A DNA stretch of 64,000 bases from Selenomonas ruminantium subsp. ruminantium ATCC 12561 (GTDB lineage: Bacteria; Bacillota; Negativicutes; Selenomonadales; Selenomonadaceae), in the NCBI RefSeq assembly GCF_000424065.1, contig NZ_AUJE01000007.1, positions 1 to 64,000 of the forward strand, written 5' to 3'. How positions within the stretch are numbered: the stretch's first letter is position 1; the number at the start of each line of letters is the position of its first letter. The notes beneath the pieces were generated by a model that was not told where the DNA came from, made no database searches, and worked only from the letters and a program-made list of their open reading frames with translations. Shown in pieces: positions 1 through 8,058 of the stretch. Both the position numbers and the translations under genes were made by a program.

Positions 1-338
1 AGATAATGAGAAAAGTATTCCCGAATGTTTCGGCAGACGGGATAGAGGGCGTAGTGCTGCGTCCGGTTGTGGTAGTTGCTGCGTAGACCGCTTGCTTGGT
101 GCGGACTTATCCGCTACTCGGCATGTCGAGAGTAGTTAATGAACAATAAAATTTGTAAAAATCTTTAACAATATTTGTTAAGATTGCTTATAAATACAGC
201 ATAGGATGGAAAAAAGGATTAAGGTGGCGAAAAACAGATAAATTTAAAATTTTTTTGAAAAAACGAATATTTTGTGGTAAAATGGTATTGGTGTAGTATG
301 GTCTTCCTATTATTTATTATTACTTAGGGGGTGGGTGC
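1..338. other. Left-edge non-coding stretch before carD
   Basis: I see no gene that can be supported here. One + frame is open from the left edge to a stop at 84-86 and another to a stop at 137-139; either could be the tail of a gene cut by the window edge, but both are too short to recognise. From about 140 the sequence is strongly A+T-rich and carries the carD promoter listed separately. Confidence 0.5.
255..283 (+). promoter_or_regulatory. Sigma-A-type promoter of carD
   Basis: TTGAAA (255-260), a 17-bp spacer and TAAAAT (278-283), the latter preceded by TGTGG. It lies about 55 bp before the carD start in an A+T-rich stretch. Confidence 0.7.
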
Positions 339-827
339 TTGTTACAAATCGGTGATAAGGTGGTCTATCCAATGCATGGTGCCGGGATTATTTCCGGCAT
401 AGAGAAATGCGATGTACTAGGTGAGGGAAAGTCTTACTATGTGCTGCAAATGCCATTAGGGGATATGAAGGTGATGATTCCCGCAGATAAGGCAGAACAT
501 ATTGGTCTGCGTGATGTGATTCCGGAGGCTCGGGTGGATGAAGTGCGTGATGTGCTTGAGGACGAGCCGGAACGCCTGCTGGGCACCTGGAATCGGCGGT
601 ATCAAATCAGTCTGGAACGCTTAAAGTCCGGCGATATCTGCGATGCGGCAGCGGTTACCCGCAATCTTGTGGTGCAGGAGCGGGAACGGCGCATATCGGC
701 AGGTGAGCGCAGGCTTTTGGATTTGGCCAGACAGATTGTGGTCAGTGAACTGGTCTATGCCTGTGACAAAAGTCCTGACGAAGTAGCAGGCTGGCTGGAT
801 GATATCCTGGCTGCAAACAATGCGTAA
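339..827 (+). CDS. carD: CarD/CdnL-type transcription regulator
   Basis: This 162-residue protein matches the CarD/CdnL/TRCF-domain family, which binds the RNA polymerase beta subunit and stabilises open complexes at housekeeping promoters. The N-terminal Tudor-like domain begins with the family pattern IGDKVVYPMHGAGII and contains the MKVMIPADKA segment (about residues 43-52). The rest is a helical, charged DNA-binding region containing LGTWNRRYQ. Length is normal for the family. The start is a TTG at 339, chosen because AGGGGG at 326-331 sits seven bases before it and no in-frame ATG or GTG is better placed. It has its own promoter and terminator, so it is monocistronic. Confidence 0.93.
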   Translation: MLQIGDKVVYPMHGAGIISGIEKCDVLGEGKSYYVLQMPLGDMKVMIPADKAEHIGLRDVIPEARVDEVRDVLEDEPERLLGTWNRRYQISLERLKSGDICDAAAVTRNLVVQERERRISAGERRLLDLARQIVVSELVYACDKSPDEVAGWLDDILAANNA

Positions 828-838
828 AGTGAATATTT

Positions 839-872
839 CGGATAGCTGATGCTTGGCTGTCCGTATTTTTTT
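839..872 (+). terminator. Terminator after carD
   Basis: Eight-base-pair stem CGGATAGC / GCTGTCCG (one G-U pair) followed by a TATTTTTTT tract. Confidence 0.8.
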
Positions 873-894
873 GCTGTTTGCGGGGGCTTTTTCG

Positions 895-924
895 TTGACA
901 TAGGCAGGGAAAATTTACTATACT
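895..924 (+). promoter_or_regulatory. Promoter of the PIN/TRAM gene
   Basis: TTGACA (895-900), an 18-bp spacer and TATACT (919-924), 43 bp before the start codon. Confidence 0.75.
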
Positions 925-966
925 TAAAGTTATGCAAGTTATTTATTATAGAAGGGAGGTGCGAAG

Positions 967-2115
967 ATGTTAGACCGAGTTTTACGTTTTTTCATTATTC
1001 TGCTTGGGGCTATTGCCGGGGGAGCTCTCCTCAACCTGGCTACGCCGTTTTTGACGTTTTTTATCAGTACGGAGATACTCGAAACGGAAATGGGTTTTTT
1101 TAAGCTCTCCATTGCCGGTTTCCTGAGCATTCTCTTTGGGGCAGTTGCAGGTGCTGCTGTTGGTTTTCTGCTTTCCCCGTTCTTTATCCGCAAAATCAAG
1201 GGGTTTGCTGTTTTTGTGGAGGCACAGCTGAACAAAATGCCTACGCATGATGTTATTGCTGGTGCCATTGGTTTACTTATCGGACTCATTATTGCAAATT
1301 TGCTGGGTTATGCTTTTTCCAAGATTCCCGTAGTGGGTGAGTATATCCCGGTCGTGTTCAGCATTGTGCTGGGCTATCTTGGTATTCATATCATGATAAA
1401 AAAGCGTCAGGAACTGGTGAGTATCTTTGACTTTATTCCTAAGTTTATGAAGGAATTGGTCAAAATGCGGGAATCCAAGCAGGCGCAACCTAAGGCCGTG
1501 CCTGCTGCAGCAGAGGATAAGCCTTGCTACAAATTGCTGGATACCAGCGTCATCATTGACGGCCGCATTGCGGATATCTGTGAGACGGGCTTTTTGGAAG
1601 GCACGCTCTTGATTCCGGTTTTTGTCCTGGAGGAATTGCAGCATATTGCCGATTCAGCTGATGCGCTGAAACGTGTACGTGGACGGCGCGGATTGGACAT
1701 TTTGCAGAAAATCCGTCAGGAAAGCCGCATGAAGGTCAAAATCACCGAGGAGGATTTCGAGGATATTCCTGAAGTCGATTCCAAGCTGGTTCAGCTGGCA
1801 CAGCAGGTGGGGGGCAAAATCATCACCAATGATTTTAACCTCAACAAGGTGGCGCAGCTGCGGGGGGTAGAGGTGCTCAATATCAATGCCCTGTCCAATG
1901 CAGTTAAACCTGTGGTTATTCCCGGTGAATCCATGCAGGTTGCCATTGTCAAATCCGGCAAGGAAGCAGGTCAGGGGGTTGCTTATCTCGAAGATGGCAC
2001 CATGATTGTCGTGGAAAACGGCAATCGCTATATGGGGGAAACCATCGAAGTGGAAGTGACTTCTGCGCTGCAGACGGCGGCAGGACGCATGATTTTTGCC
2101 AAGCCGAAAAATTAA
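967..2115 (+). CDS. Membrane-anchored PIN/TRAM-domain protein (YacL-like)
   Basis: A 382-residue protein with an N-terminal membrane region of about four helices (residues 5-145), then a PIN domain (about 188-300) and a C-terminal TRAM domain (about 320-380). The PIN acidic residues are visible in LLDTSVIIDGR, LEELQ, RGLDIL and ITNDFNL, so a metal-dependent RNase active site looks intact. Homologues such as Bacillus YacL sit immediately before ispD, as here, but their RNA substrate is not well established. The ATG at 967 follows GAAGGGAGG. Its own promoter and the following terminator suggest a largely separate transcript, with ispD expressed by read-through or an unseen promoter. Confidence 0.9.
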   Translation: MLDRVLRFFIILLGAIAGGALLNLATPFLTFFISTEILETEMGFFKLSIAGFLSILFGAVAGAAVGFLLSPFFIRKIKGFAVFVEAQLNKMPTHDVIAGAIGLLIGLIIANLLGYAFSKIPVVGEYIPVVFSIVLGYLGIHIMIKKRQELVSIFDFIPKFMKELVKMRESKQAQPKAVPAAAEDKPCYKLLDTSVIIDGRIADICETGFLEGTLLIPVFVLEELQHIADSADALKRVRGRRGLDILQKIRQESRMKVKITEEDFEDIPEVDSKLVQLAQQVGGKIITNDFNLNKVAQLRGVEVLNINALSNAVKPVVIPGESMQVAIVKSGKEAGQGVAYLEDGTMIVVENGNRYMGETIEVEVTSALQTAAGRMIFAKPKN

Positions 2116-2123
2116 ATAAAAGC

Positions 2124-2150
2124 AGCCCCCTGGGGAGGGGGCTGGCTTTT
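2124..2150 (+). terminator. Terminator or attenuator between the PIN/TRAM gene and ispD
   Basis: AGCCCCC (2124-2130) pairs with GGGGGCT (2137-2143), followed by GGCTTTT. The T tract is short, so partial read-through into ispD 15 bp later is plausible. Confidence 0.65.
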
Positions 2151-2164
2151 CTAGGAGTGATTTC

Positions 2165-2920
2165 ATGGTCAGTGTTATTTTTCCTGCCGCTGGGCAGGGA
2201 AAACGAATGCAGGCTGGTATAAATAAAGTGCTCCTGACTTTGGGGGGCGAGCCGATACTTACGCGTACCCTGAAGACTTTTTCCGCAGTGGAAGAAGTAG
2301 GAGAATTGATTGTCGTCGTGGCTGCCGATGAAGTGGCCGCCGTGGAACGGCAGCTGCAAAAGGTGGCTGGCTTAAAGCCGTTTCAGGTGGTAGCTGGCGG
2401 CAGTGAGCGGCAGTATTCCATTTACAATGGCCTTCAGCGGGTCGCCGATACCGCCGATGTGGTACTGGTGCATGATGCGGCAAGGCCGTTGGTCACGACA
2501 AAGACCATTCAGGCGGTAATTGATGGTGCCCGTGCAAAAGGCGGTTCCATTGCGGCAGTGCCGGCGAAAAATACCATTAAGGTTGTGGATAAGGATGGCT
2601 TAGTGGAATCGACGCCGCCTCGCAGTACCTTATGGGAAGTGCAGACGCCGCAGGGATTCCGCAAGGAGATTTTGCTAAAGGCCAATGAACAGGCTTTGCA
2701 GGATAATTTCCTGGGCACAGACGATGCGAGTCTGGTAGAGCGCATTGGTGTGCCTGTGGCGGTAGTGAATAGTGACTACCGCAATATCAAGGTGACTACG
2801 CCGGAGGATTTGCTGATTGCTGAGGCCTTTTTGCAGTGTACGGCAGCTGAGGAAGCAAGCAATCTGCAGGCTGCTGCCAGCAAGGCGCGGCAGGCGTGGT
2901 TAGAGGAGGATGACAAATGA
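2165..2920 (+). CDS. ispD: 2-C-methyl-D-erythritol 4-phosphate cytidylyltransferase
   Basis: IspD transfers CMP to methylerythritol 4-phosphate, the third step of the non-mevalonate isoprenoid pathway. The 251-residue protein shows the N-terminal nucleotide-binding motif PAAGQGKRM (residues 7-15), the VHDAARPLV motif near residue 103, and VQTPQGF and GTDDASLVE further on. It is about 20 residues longer than typical IspD because of an Ala-rich, charged C-terminal tail that probably contributes nothing catalytic. AGGAG precedes the ATG. The stop overlaps the ispF start by four bases, so the two enzymes are translationally coupled. Confidence 0.95.
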   Translation: MVSVIFPAAGQGKRMQAGINKVLLTLGGEPILTRTLKTFSAVEEVGELIVVVAADEVAAVERQLQKVAGLKPFQVVAGGSERQYSIYNGLQRVADTADVVLVHDAARPLVTTKTIQAVIDGARAKGGSIAAVPAKNTIKVVDKDGLVESTPPRSTLWEVQTPQGFRKEILLKANEQALQDNFLGTDDASLVERIGVPVAVVNSDYRNIKVTTPEDLLIAEAFLQCTAAEEASNLQAAASKARQAWLEEDDK

Positions 2921-3393
2921 CGAGATTTGGCATGGGCTATGATGTTCATCGTTTGGTGGCAGGCCGCAAGCTGATTATCGGGGGCGTGGAAATCCCGCAT
3001 TCTTTGGGACTTTTGGGCCATTCGGATGCCGATGTGCTGCTGCATGCGGTGGCTGATGCCCTTTTGGGGGCCGCAGCCTTGGGCGATATTGGCCGTCATT
3101 TTCCGGATACGGATCCGCAGTTCAAGGGCGCTGACAGTATGAAGCTCTTGGCGCATGTGGCAGAGCTTATCCGGGAAAAGGGTTATGTGACCGGTAATGT
3201 GGATGCGACGATTGTGGCACAGAAACCGAAGATGAAGGATTTTATCCCGCAGATGAATGAGAATATCGCGCGTGTGCTGGGAATTGAACTAGATCAGGTC
3301 AATGTCAAGGCCACGACCGAGGAAAAGCTTGGTTTTACCGGCAATGAAGAAGGTATCTCCGCCTACGCGGTGGCAGGTATCGAAAAGGCTTGA
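2917..3393 (+). CDS. ispF: 2-C-methyl-D-erythritol 2,4-cyclodiphosphate synthase
   Basis: IspF cyclises the CDP-methylerythritol phosphate made after IspD and IspE, releasing CMP. The 158-residue protein has family-normal length, the zinc-site pattern GYDVHRL (Asp8 and His10), the [17 protein letters not shown] block with the third metal-binding His, and the C-terminal [15 protein letters not shown] signature. The ATG overlaps the ispD stop as ATGA. ispE is not in this window. No fusion with IspD is present. Confidence 0.96.
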   Translation: MTRFGMGYDVHRLVAGRKLIIGGVEIPHSLGLLGHSDADVLLHAVADALLGAAALGDIGRHFPDTDPQFKGADSMKLLAHVAELIREKGYVTGNVDATIVAQKPKMKDFIPQMNENIARVLGIELDQVNVKATTEEKLGFTGNEEGISAYAVAGIEKA

Positions 3394-3419
3394 TCACGTC
3401 AAGCAGGAGGTTTCTATAG

Positions 3420-4847
3420 ATGTTAAAAGTTTACAACACGATGACGCGCAGCAAGGAGGAGTTCAAGCCCTTAAAAGAGGGTGAGGCCAGTATCTACTGC
3501 TGTGGCGTTACGCCTTACAACCATCCGCATATCGGCAATGCCCGTCCGTTTGTGACCTGGGATGTGATTCGCCGGTATCTGGCACATAAGGGTTATAAGG
3601 TGCGTTATATCCAGAATTTCACGGATGTGGACGACAAGATTATCCGCACGGCCAATGAGGAAGGCGTAAAGTGGAGCGACATTTCCGGCCGTTATATTGA
3701 TGCCTATTTCAAGGCCATGGATGCGCTCAATGTCAAACGCGCCGATATTTATCCGCGTGTCAGCGAAACCATTCCCGATATTATTGCCATGGTGCAGAAG
3801 CTCGTAGACAAGGGCTATGCCTATGCCGTGGATAATGGGGATGTGTTCTACCGCGTGGAAAAATTTGCCGGTTATGGCAAGCTGAGTGGCCGCAAGCTTG
3901 AGGACATGCAGGCTGGTGCCCGCATTGATGTGGACGAGCGCAAGGAACATCCCATGGACTTTGCTCTTTGGAAGGCTGCCAAGCCGGGTGAACCGAGTTG
4001 GGACAGCCCTTGGGGTAAAGGTCGTCCGGGCTGGCATATCGAGTGCTCCACGATGTCGCTGAAATACCTCGGCGAGAAGTTCGACTTCCACGGCGGCGGC
4101 AGTGACCTCATCTTCCCGCATCATGAAAACGAGATTGCCCAGAGTCAGGCCTGCATTGGCGATGAACACAGCTTTGCCCAGTATTGGCTGCATAACGGCT
4201 TTATCACGATTCATAACGAGAAGATGTCCAAGTCCAAGAACAATTTCTTCACGGTCAAGGATATCCTCGCTGAATATCCGGGCGAAGTGGTGCGCTTTTT
4301 CATCCTGCAGACGCATTACAGAAGCCCGCTCGATTTCAGTGATGAACGGTTGAAGGAAGCACAGACCAGCCTCAATCGTCTGGCACAGTCCAAGGGCTTT
4401 ATGGATGAACTGCTGGCTAAGACCGGTTCGAGCGATACGGCTAAGGATTTGGCCGAAAAGGCTGCAGGCTATGTCCAGGAATTCCATGAAGCGATGGATG
4501 ACGATTTCAATACGGCACTAGCCATCAGTCAGATTTTTGCCCTGTCCAAGGACATCAACATCTATTATCAGGATGTGATGAACAAGGGTGCAGCCTTTGA
4601 CAGCGAAAACTTTGCCAAGGTCGCTGCTGCCTACAAGCTGATGACGGGCATTATCGGCATTTTCGAGCAGGAAGATGCTGCCGATGATGAACTGGCCGGC
4701 AAGCTCATGGACTTGATTATCAATATCCGTCAGGATGCCCGCAAGGAAAAGAATTGGGCACTGGCTGATAAAATCCGTGACGAACTCAAGGAAGCGGGGG
4801 TTATCCTTGAGGATACGCCTAACGGGGTACGGTGGAAAAAGGCATGA
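3420..4847 (+). CDS. cysS: Cysteinyl-tRNA synthetase
   Basis: A class I aminoacyl-tRNA synthetase that charges tRNA-Cys. The 475-residue protein has the zinc ligand Cys28 followed by the HIGN signature (residues 37-40), GWHIECSTMS and HHENEIAQS zinc-site segments in the catalytic core, and the KMSKS loop at about residues 272-276. The C-terminal helical and anticodon-binding DALR-type region is intact. AGGAGG lies just before the ATG. No T-box leader is seen in the 26-bp gap after ispF, so the gene is probably read from the upstream operon. The last codons overlap mrnC. Confidence 0.96.
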   Translation: MLKVYNTMTRSKEEFKPLKEGEASIYCCGVTPYNHPHIGNARPFVTWDVIRRYLAHKGYKVRYIQNFTDVDDKIIRTANEEGVKWSDISGRYIDAYFKAMDALNVKRADIYPRVSETIPDIIAMVQKLVDKGYAYAVDNGDVFYRVEKFAGYGKLSGRKLEDMQAGARIDVDERKEHPMDFALWKAAKPGEPSWDSPWGKGRPGWHIECSTMSLKYLGEKFDFHGGGSDLIFPHHENEIAQSQACIGDEHSFAQYWLHNGFITIHNEKMSKSKNNFFTVKDILAEYPGEVVRFFILQTHYRSPLDFSDERLKEAQTSLNRLAQSKGFMDELLAKTGSSDTAKDLAEKAAGYVQEFHEAMDDDFNTALAISQIFALSKDINIYYQDVMNKGAAFDSENFAKVAAAYKLMTGIIGIFEQEDAADDELAGKLMDLIINIRQDARKEKNWALADKIRDELKEAGVILEDTPNGVRWKKA

Positions 4848-5332
4848 AGTTTGACCATTTTAAGATGCTCGTCGAAATGATGTTCCAGCCTGACGGTGAT
4901 GGCGGGATACTGCAGCGTTACAAGGATGTGGACGTCAAGCAGCTCAATCCGTTGGTGCTTGCCTATGTCGGGGATGCGTATTTTCATCTCTATATGCGCA
5001 CCCGCCTGCTCTCCTATGAGCAGGCCAAGGTACAGGCTTTGCACTCCTTCAGTGCCCAGATGGTTTCGGCTGTCTGGCAGGCGAAAGCCTATCAGGGCAT
5101 TGAGGATAAGCTGACCGAGGAGGAAAAGGCGATTTACCGCCGGGGGCGCAATGCCAAGAGTCATGCGCCGCGCAGTGCCAGCGTGGCGGAATATCATGCC
5201 AGTACCGGCTTTGAAGCCCTGCTCGGCAGTCTCTACCTCTCCGAGCAGAACGAGCGGCTCTACGAGATTGCGGAAATGTCCTTCCAGATTATCTCGCAGG
5301 CCATGATGAAGGAAATCAGGGAGAAACAGTAA
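4844..5332 (+). CDS. mrnC: Mini-ribonuclease III
   Basis: Mini-III is a dimeric RNase III catalytic domain without the double-stranded-RNA-binding domain; in Bacillus it matures 23S rRNA ends. The 162-residue protein shows LNPLVLAYVGDAYFHLYMR, whose Asp is part of the catalytic metal site, then the RNAKSHAPRSAS segment and the second acidic motif in GFEALLGSLYL. I place the start at the ATG at 4844, which overlaps the cysS stop as ATGA; an in-frame GTG lies 12 bp upstream. Position between cysS and rlmB is conserved in Firmicutes, but thyX is inserted here. Confidence 0.92.
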   Translation: MKFDHFKMLVEMMFQPDGDGGILQRYKDVDVKQLNPLVLAYVGDAYFHLYMRTRLLSYEQAKVQALHSFSAQMVSAVWQAKAYQGIEDKLTEEEKAIYRRGRNAKSHAPRSASVAEYHASTGFEALLGSLYLSEQNERLYEIAEMSFQIISQAMMKEIREKQ

Positions 5333-5335
5333 CGA

Positions 5336-6028
5336 ATGATTAAGGTAAAACTCTTAAACTATACGCCAGAGCCGGAGCGGGCAGTGGCTATGGCAGCCCG
5401 TCTCTGTTACTCAGCCAGTGGTGCTGAGGAACTGGCGGAAAAGTTAAGTGATGAAAAGGTCAAGGAAATGGTGCGCCGCATGGTGGCTCTGGGCCATGGT
5501 TCCACATTGGAACACGCCAGCTTCACCTTCGGCATTGAAGGTGTGAGCCGGGTGCTTACGCATCAGCTTGTGCGTCACCGCATTGCGTCCTATGACCAGC
5601 AGTCCCAGCGCTATGTGGCTGCGCATGGCTTCCAGTACATCACGCCGCCATCCATTGCGGAAAAACCGGAAGCCTTGGCAAAATATGAGGCATTGCTTGA
5701 AGAAATCCGCAAGACCTATGACGAGCTTACGGAAATGGGCGTGCCCAAGGAAGATGCGCGTTATGTGCTGGCCAATGCCACGGAAACGAAGATTCTCGTG
5801 ACCATGAATGCCCGCAGCCTGATGCACTTCTTCAACCTGCGCTGCTGTAACCGCGCGCAGTGGGAAATCCGGGAAATGGCCTATAAGATGCTGGCTGAAG
5901 CCAAAAAGGTGGCGCCGACGTTGTTCTTTAATGCTGGTGCCAGCTGTGTCAACACGGGCCGCTGCCCGGAAGGTGCCATGACTTGTGGCAAGCTTAGTGA
6001 AATGCTGAAACTGCGGGAGAAAGAATAA
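5336..6028 (+). CDS. thyX: Flavin-dependent thymidylate synthase
   Basis: ThyX makes dTMP from dUMP using methylene-tetrahydrofolate and FAD, producing tetrahydrofolate directly. The 230-residue protein contains the ThyX signature beginning [14 protein letters not shown] (about residues 80-93) and the [12 protein letters not shown] block near residue 167. It starts four bases after mrnC and ends two bases before rlmB, so it is embedded in a translation and RNA-processing operon. No thyA is present in the window, which fits reliance on ThyX, though thyA could lie elsewhere. Confidence 0.95.
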   Translation: MIKVKLLNYTPEPERAVAMAARLCYSASGAEELAEKLSDEKVKEMVRRMVALGHGSTLEHASFTFGIEGVSRVLTHQLVRHRIASYDQQSQRYVAAHGFQYITPPSIAEKPEALAKYEALLEEIRKTYDELTEMGVPKEDARYVLANATETKILVTMNARSLMHFFNLRCCNRAQWEIREMAYKMLAEAKKVAPTLFFNAGASCVNTGRCPEGAMTCGKLSEMLKLREKE

Positions 6029-6030
6029 TC

Positions 6031-6966
6031 ATGAAAAATGACAACGCAAAAACAGCCAACCGCAATAAAAATCGTGAGCACAAGAAGGCAGCACCGAACG
6101 GGACAAGAAAAGGCTTTTCACCAGAACGGCAGAGCCGGGAGAAGATAAGCCGTCAAAAGCTGACCAGTCAAGTATTGGCACAGAAGGTGCAGGATGCCCG
6201 TGAACAAAATGTCCGGGATTTGCCGGAAGATGTGCTGATTGGCCGCAATGCGGTGACGGAGGCCCTGCGTGCCGGCCGTGGCATCAACAAAATCCTGCTG
6301 GCTGATGGTGACCGTGAAGGTCAGGTCAGCGAGATTGTGGCATTGGCCAAGGAACGCGGTATTGTCCTGCAGTTTGTCGACCGGGGCAAGATTGAGTCCG
6401 TAGCTTCCGGACTGCGCCATCAAGGCGTACTTGCCTATGTGGCACCTGTGGCCTATGCGGAACTGGAAGATATCTTAGCAAAAGCCGAGGCGGCTGGGGA
6501 TCCGCCCTTCCTGCTCTTGCTGGATGAACTGGAAGACCCGCATAATCTGGGAGCACTTTTGCGCACTGCTGACGCTACCGGTGTGCATGGTGTGCTGATT
6601 CCCAAGCGCCGCAGCGTGCCGCTTACGGCAACGGTGGCCAAGACCTCGGCAGGTGCCGTGGAATATGTGCCGGTAGCCCGTATTGGCAATATCGCCCAAA
6701 CTTTGAAGACCTTGAAGGAAAAGGGCTTCTGGGTAGCGGGCGCTGATATGGACGGCAAGCAGAATTATTATGAAGCAGATTTGACCGGCCCATTGGTGCT
6801 GGTGGTAGGCAGTGAAGGTAAAGGCATGGGGCGCCTGACGAAGGAGCAGTGTGACTTTATTGTGAAAATGCCTATGGTAGGTAAGATTAACTCTCTTAAC
6901 GCGTCGGTGGCGGGGTCCATCCTGATGTATGAGTCCATGCGTCAACGGCTGGCTGCCCGGAAATGA
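6031..6966 (+). CDS. rlmB: 23S rRNA (guanosine-2'-O-)-methyltransferase RlmB
   Basis: A SpoU-family (SPOUT) RNA 2'-O-methyltransferase. The 311-residue protein has a Lys/Arg-rich, low-complexity N-terminal extension (residues 1-60), a substrate-binding domain beginning LIGRNAVTEAL, and the knotted SAM-binding domain with LEDPHNLGALLRTADA, VGSEGKGMGRL and SLNASVAGSILMYE (motifs 1-3). The extension carries one copy of the TGACNNGTCA palindrome described in the findings. The extension may help RNA binding; that is inference. The start overlaps the end of thyX closely and suggests a single transcript. Confidence 0.92.
   Translation: MKNDNAKTANRNKNREHKKAAPNGTRKGFSPERQSREKISRQKLTSQVLAQKVQDAREQNVRDLPEDVLIGRNAVTEALRAGRGINKILLADGDREGQVSEIVALAKERGIVLQFVDRGKIESVASGLRHQGVLAYVAPVAYAELEDILAKAEAAGDPPFLLLLDELEDPHNLGALLRTADATGVHGVLIPKRRSVPLTATVAKTSAGAVEYVPVARIGNIAQTLKTLKEKGFWVAGADMDGKQNYYEADLTGPLVLVVGSEGKGMGRLTKEQCDFIVKMPMVGKINSLNASVAGSILMYESMRQRLAARK
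6160..6171. repeat. YTGACNNGTCAR palindrome inside rlmB
   Basis: CTGACCAGTCAA, an exact copy of the window-wide palindrome, lying in the variable N-terminal extension of rlmB. Confidence 0.75.
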
Positions 6967-6991
6967 ATATTTATTGGGGAGTAAATGTTTG

Positions 6992-7007
6992 TAGGACTAA
7001 AGTCCTA
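6992..7007. promoter_or_regulatory. 16-bp perfect palindrome upstream of the sigH promoter
   Basis: TAGGACTAAAGTCCTA is a perfect palindrome ending nine bases before the -35 box of sigH. Position and symmetry suggest an operator for a dimeric regulator; the regulator is unknown. Confidence 0.5.
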
Positions 7008-7016
7008 AACCTATTC

Positions 7017-7046
7017 TTGACGGTAACAACCGTTTAGAGGTATAAT
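7017..7046 (+). promoter_or_regulatory. Promoter of sigH
   Basis: TTGACG (7017-7022), an 18-bp spacer and a consensus TATAAT (7041-7046). The predicted start of transcription leaves a leader of about 20 bases. Confidence 0.78.
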
Positions 7047-7072
7047 CAAGACGTGTTAAGGGGATAGTAAGA

Positions 7073-7861
7073 ATGAAAACTGGGGAAGTTTTCGGTAAAG
7101 GGGAACAAGCGATGGAAGCAGAACAGACTACAGAAGATTTATTTGTAGAGGAGATTTACAGTGAATTTGCCAATCTCACGGATGAGGAGATACTGCTGGC
7201 CATCAAGGATAGCAACGATAAGGCAGCACTGGATTACTTGATTAATAAGTATCGTAATTTTGTGCGTGCAAAAGCTCGTTCGTATTTTTTGATTGGCGCA
7301 GACCGTGAGGATATTATTCAGGAAGGTATGATTGGCTTTTACAAGGCGATACGGGATTTTCGCAATGATAAGCTTTCTTCCTTCCGGGCGTTTGCGGAGC
7401 TGTGTGTAACACGGCAGATCATTACGGCCATAAAGACAGCTACCCGGCAAAAACATATACCACTGAATTCCTATATCTCGCTCAACAAGCCCATCTACGA
7501 TGAGGATTCGGACAGAACCCTTTTAGATGTGCTTTCGGGAGCTAAGGTGACTGATCCGGAGGAACTGGTCATCAGTCAGGAAGAATTCGTGGACATCGAA
7601 AAAAAGATGGAGGAAATCCTCTCTGATTTGGAGTGGAAAGTCCTTATGAGCTATCTGGATGGCAAGAGCTATCAGGAGATTGCAGAAGACCTCAATCGCC
7701 ATGTGAAATCCATCGATAACGCTTTGCAGCGTGTAAAGCGGAAGTTGGAGAAGTACATGGAAAAGCGTGGGGACGAATTGGATGTTACAACCATTTATCG
7801 TGGTTTGAGTTCTATCAACCGTCGCTTGCGGGGCGTAGATGAAGTGGACTATTTGCGCTGA
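7073..7861 (+). CDS. sigH: RNA polymerase sigma factor SigH
   Basis: A sigma-70-family factor of the SigH/Spo0H group. The block YLINKYRNFVRAKARSYFL followed by GADREDIIQEGMIGFYKAIRDF is the near-invariant region 2 core, and KSYQEIAEDLNRHVKSIDNA is the region 4 helix-turn-helix. The 262-residue form has an N-terminal extension and about 30 extra C-terminal residues compared with the Bacillus protein (about 218). I use the ATG at 7073 (AAGGGGA eight bases before it); an in-frame ATG at 7112 also has a good site, AAAGGGG. In non-sporulating relatives SigH-type factors often serve stationary-phase or competence genes; the regulon here is unknown. Confidence 0.92.
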   Translation: MKTGEVFGKGEQAMEAEQTTEDLFVEEIYSEFANLTDEEILLAIKDSNDKAALDYLINKYRNFVRAKARSYFLIGADREDIIQEGMIGFYKAIRDFRNDKLSSFRAFAELCVTRQIITAIKTATRQKHIPLNSYISLNKPIYDEDSDRTLLDVLSGAKVTDPEELVISQEEFVDIEKKMEEILSDLEWKVLMSYLDGKSYQEIAEDLNRHVKSIDNALQRVKRKLEKYMEKRGDELDVTTIYRGLSSINRRLRGVDEVDYLR

Positions 7862-7889
7862 AATCCTTATAAAAAGACAAGAAGATGAA

Positions 7890-7921
7890 TTGACAGGTCA
7901 TTTTTGACCTGTCAATTTTTG
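7890..7921 (+). terminator. Terminator of sigH built from two TGACNNGTCA palindromes
   Basis: TTGACAGGTCA and TGACCTGTCAA form an 11-bp perfect stem with a TTTT loop and a T tract. Each arm is itself a copy of the window-wide palindrome. The 3' arm also supplies the -35 box of the modA promoter. Confidence 0.88.
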
Positions 7922-7932
7922 TATGCTATAAT
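7904..7932 (+). promoter_or_regulatory. Promoter of modABC overlapping the sigH terminator
   Basis: TTGACC (7904-7909), a 17-bp spacer and TATAAT (7927-7932) preceded by TATGC. The -35 box is the 3' arm of the sigH terminator hairpin. Confidence 0.72.
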
Positions 7933-7937
7933 GACAT

Positions 7938-8038
7938 AAGTTTCCGAGCAAAAATATCTAAGGCATCAGGCTATGATATTGCGCCAGAACGCAAAGCGTT
8001 CTCAGGGTATGGTGAGAAATGACCATGCCTTCCCTATT
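7938..8038 (+). ncRNA. Candidate molybdenum-cofactor (Moco) riboswitch
   Basis: The leader between the modA promoter and modA folds into a GAACGC/GCGTTC hairpin (7987-8001) and a GTATGGT/ACCATGC hairpin (8007-8028) with a GAGAAATG loop, followed by CCTTCCC. AGGCAT (7961-7966) could pair instead with ATGCCT (8025-8030), a possible switch. The conserved-looking CCGAGC, GCCAGAACGC and GCCTTCC segments and the position before a molybdate transporter resemble the Moco RNA motif. I identify it from memory of that motif, without a covariance search. Confidence 0.65.
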
Positions 8039-8058
8039 TGAAAAGGAGCTGAAGACAA

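Noticed and set aside
1-139. Two short open frames at the left edge
   Set aside because: Neither has a recognisable sequence, and I could not decide which, if any, is the tail of a gene cut by the window.
849-1103. 84-codon + frame between carD and the PIN/TRAM gene
   Set aside because: It starts inside the carD terminator, crosses a promoter and runs into the PIN/TRAM gene in another frame.
3394-3419. Possible T-box leader before cysS (and before tyrS at 12759-12779)
   Set aside because: The gaps are only 26 and about 20 bases, far too short for a T-box.
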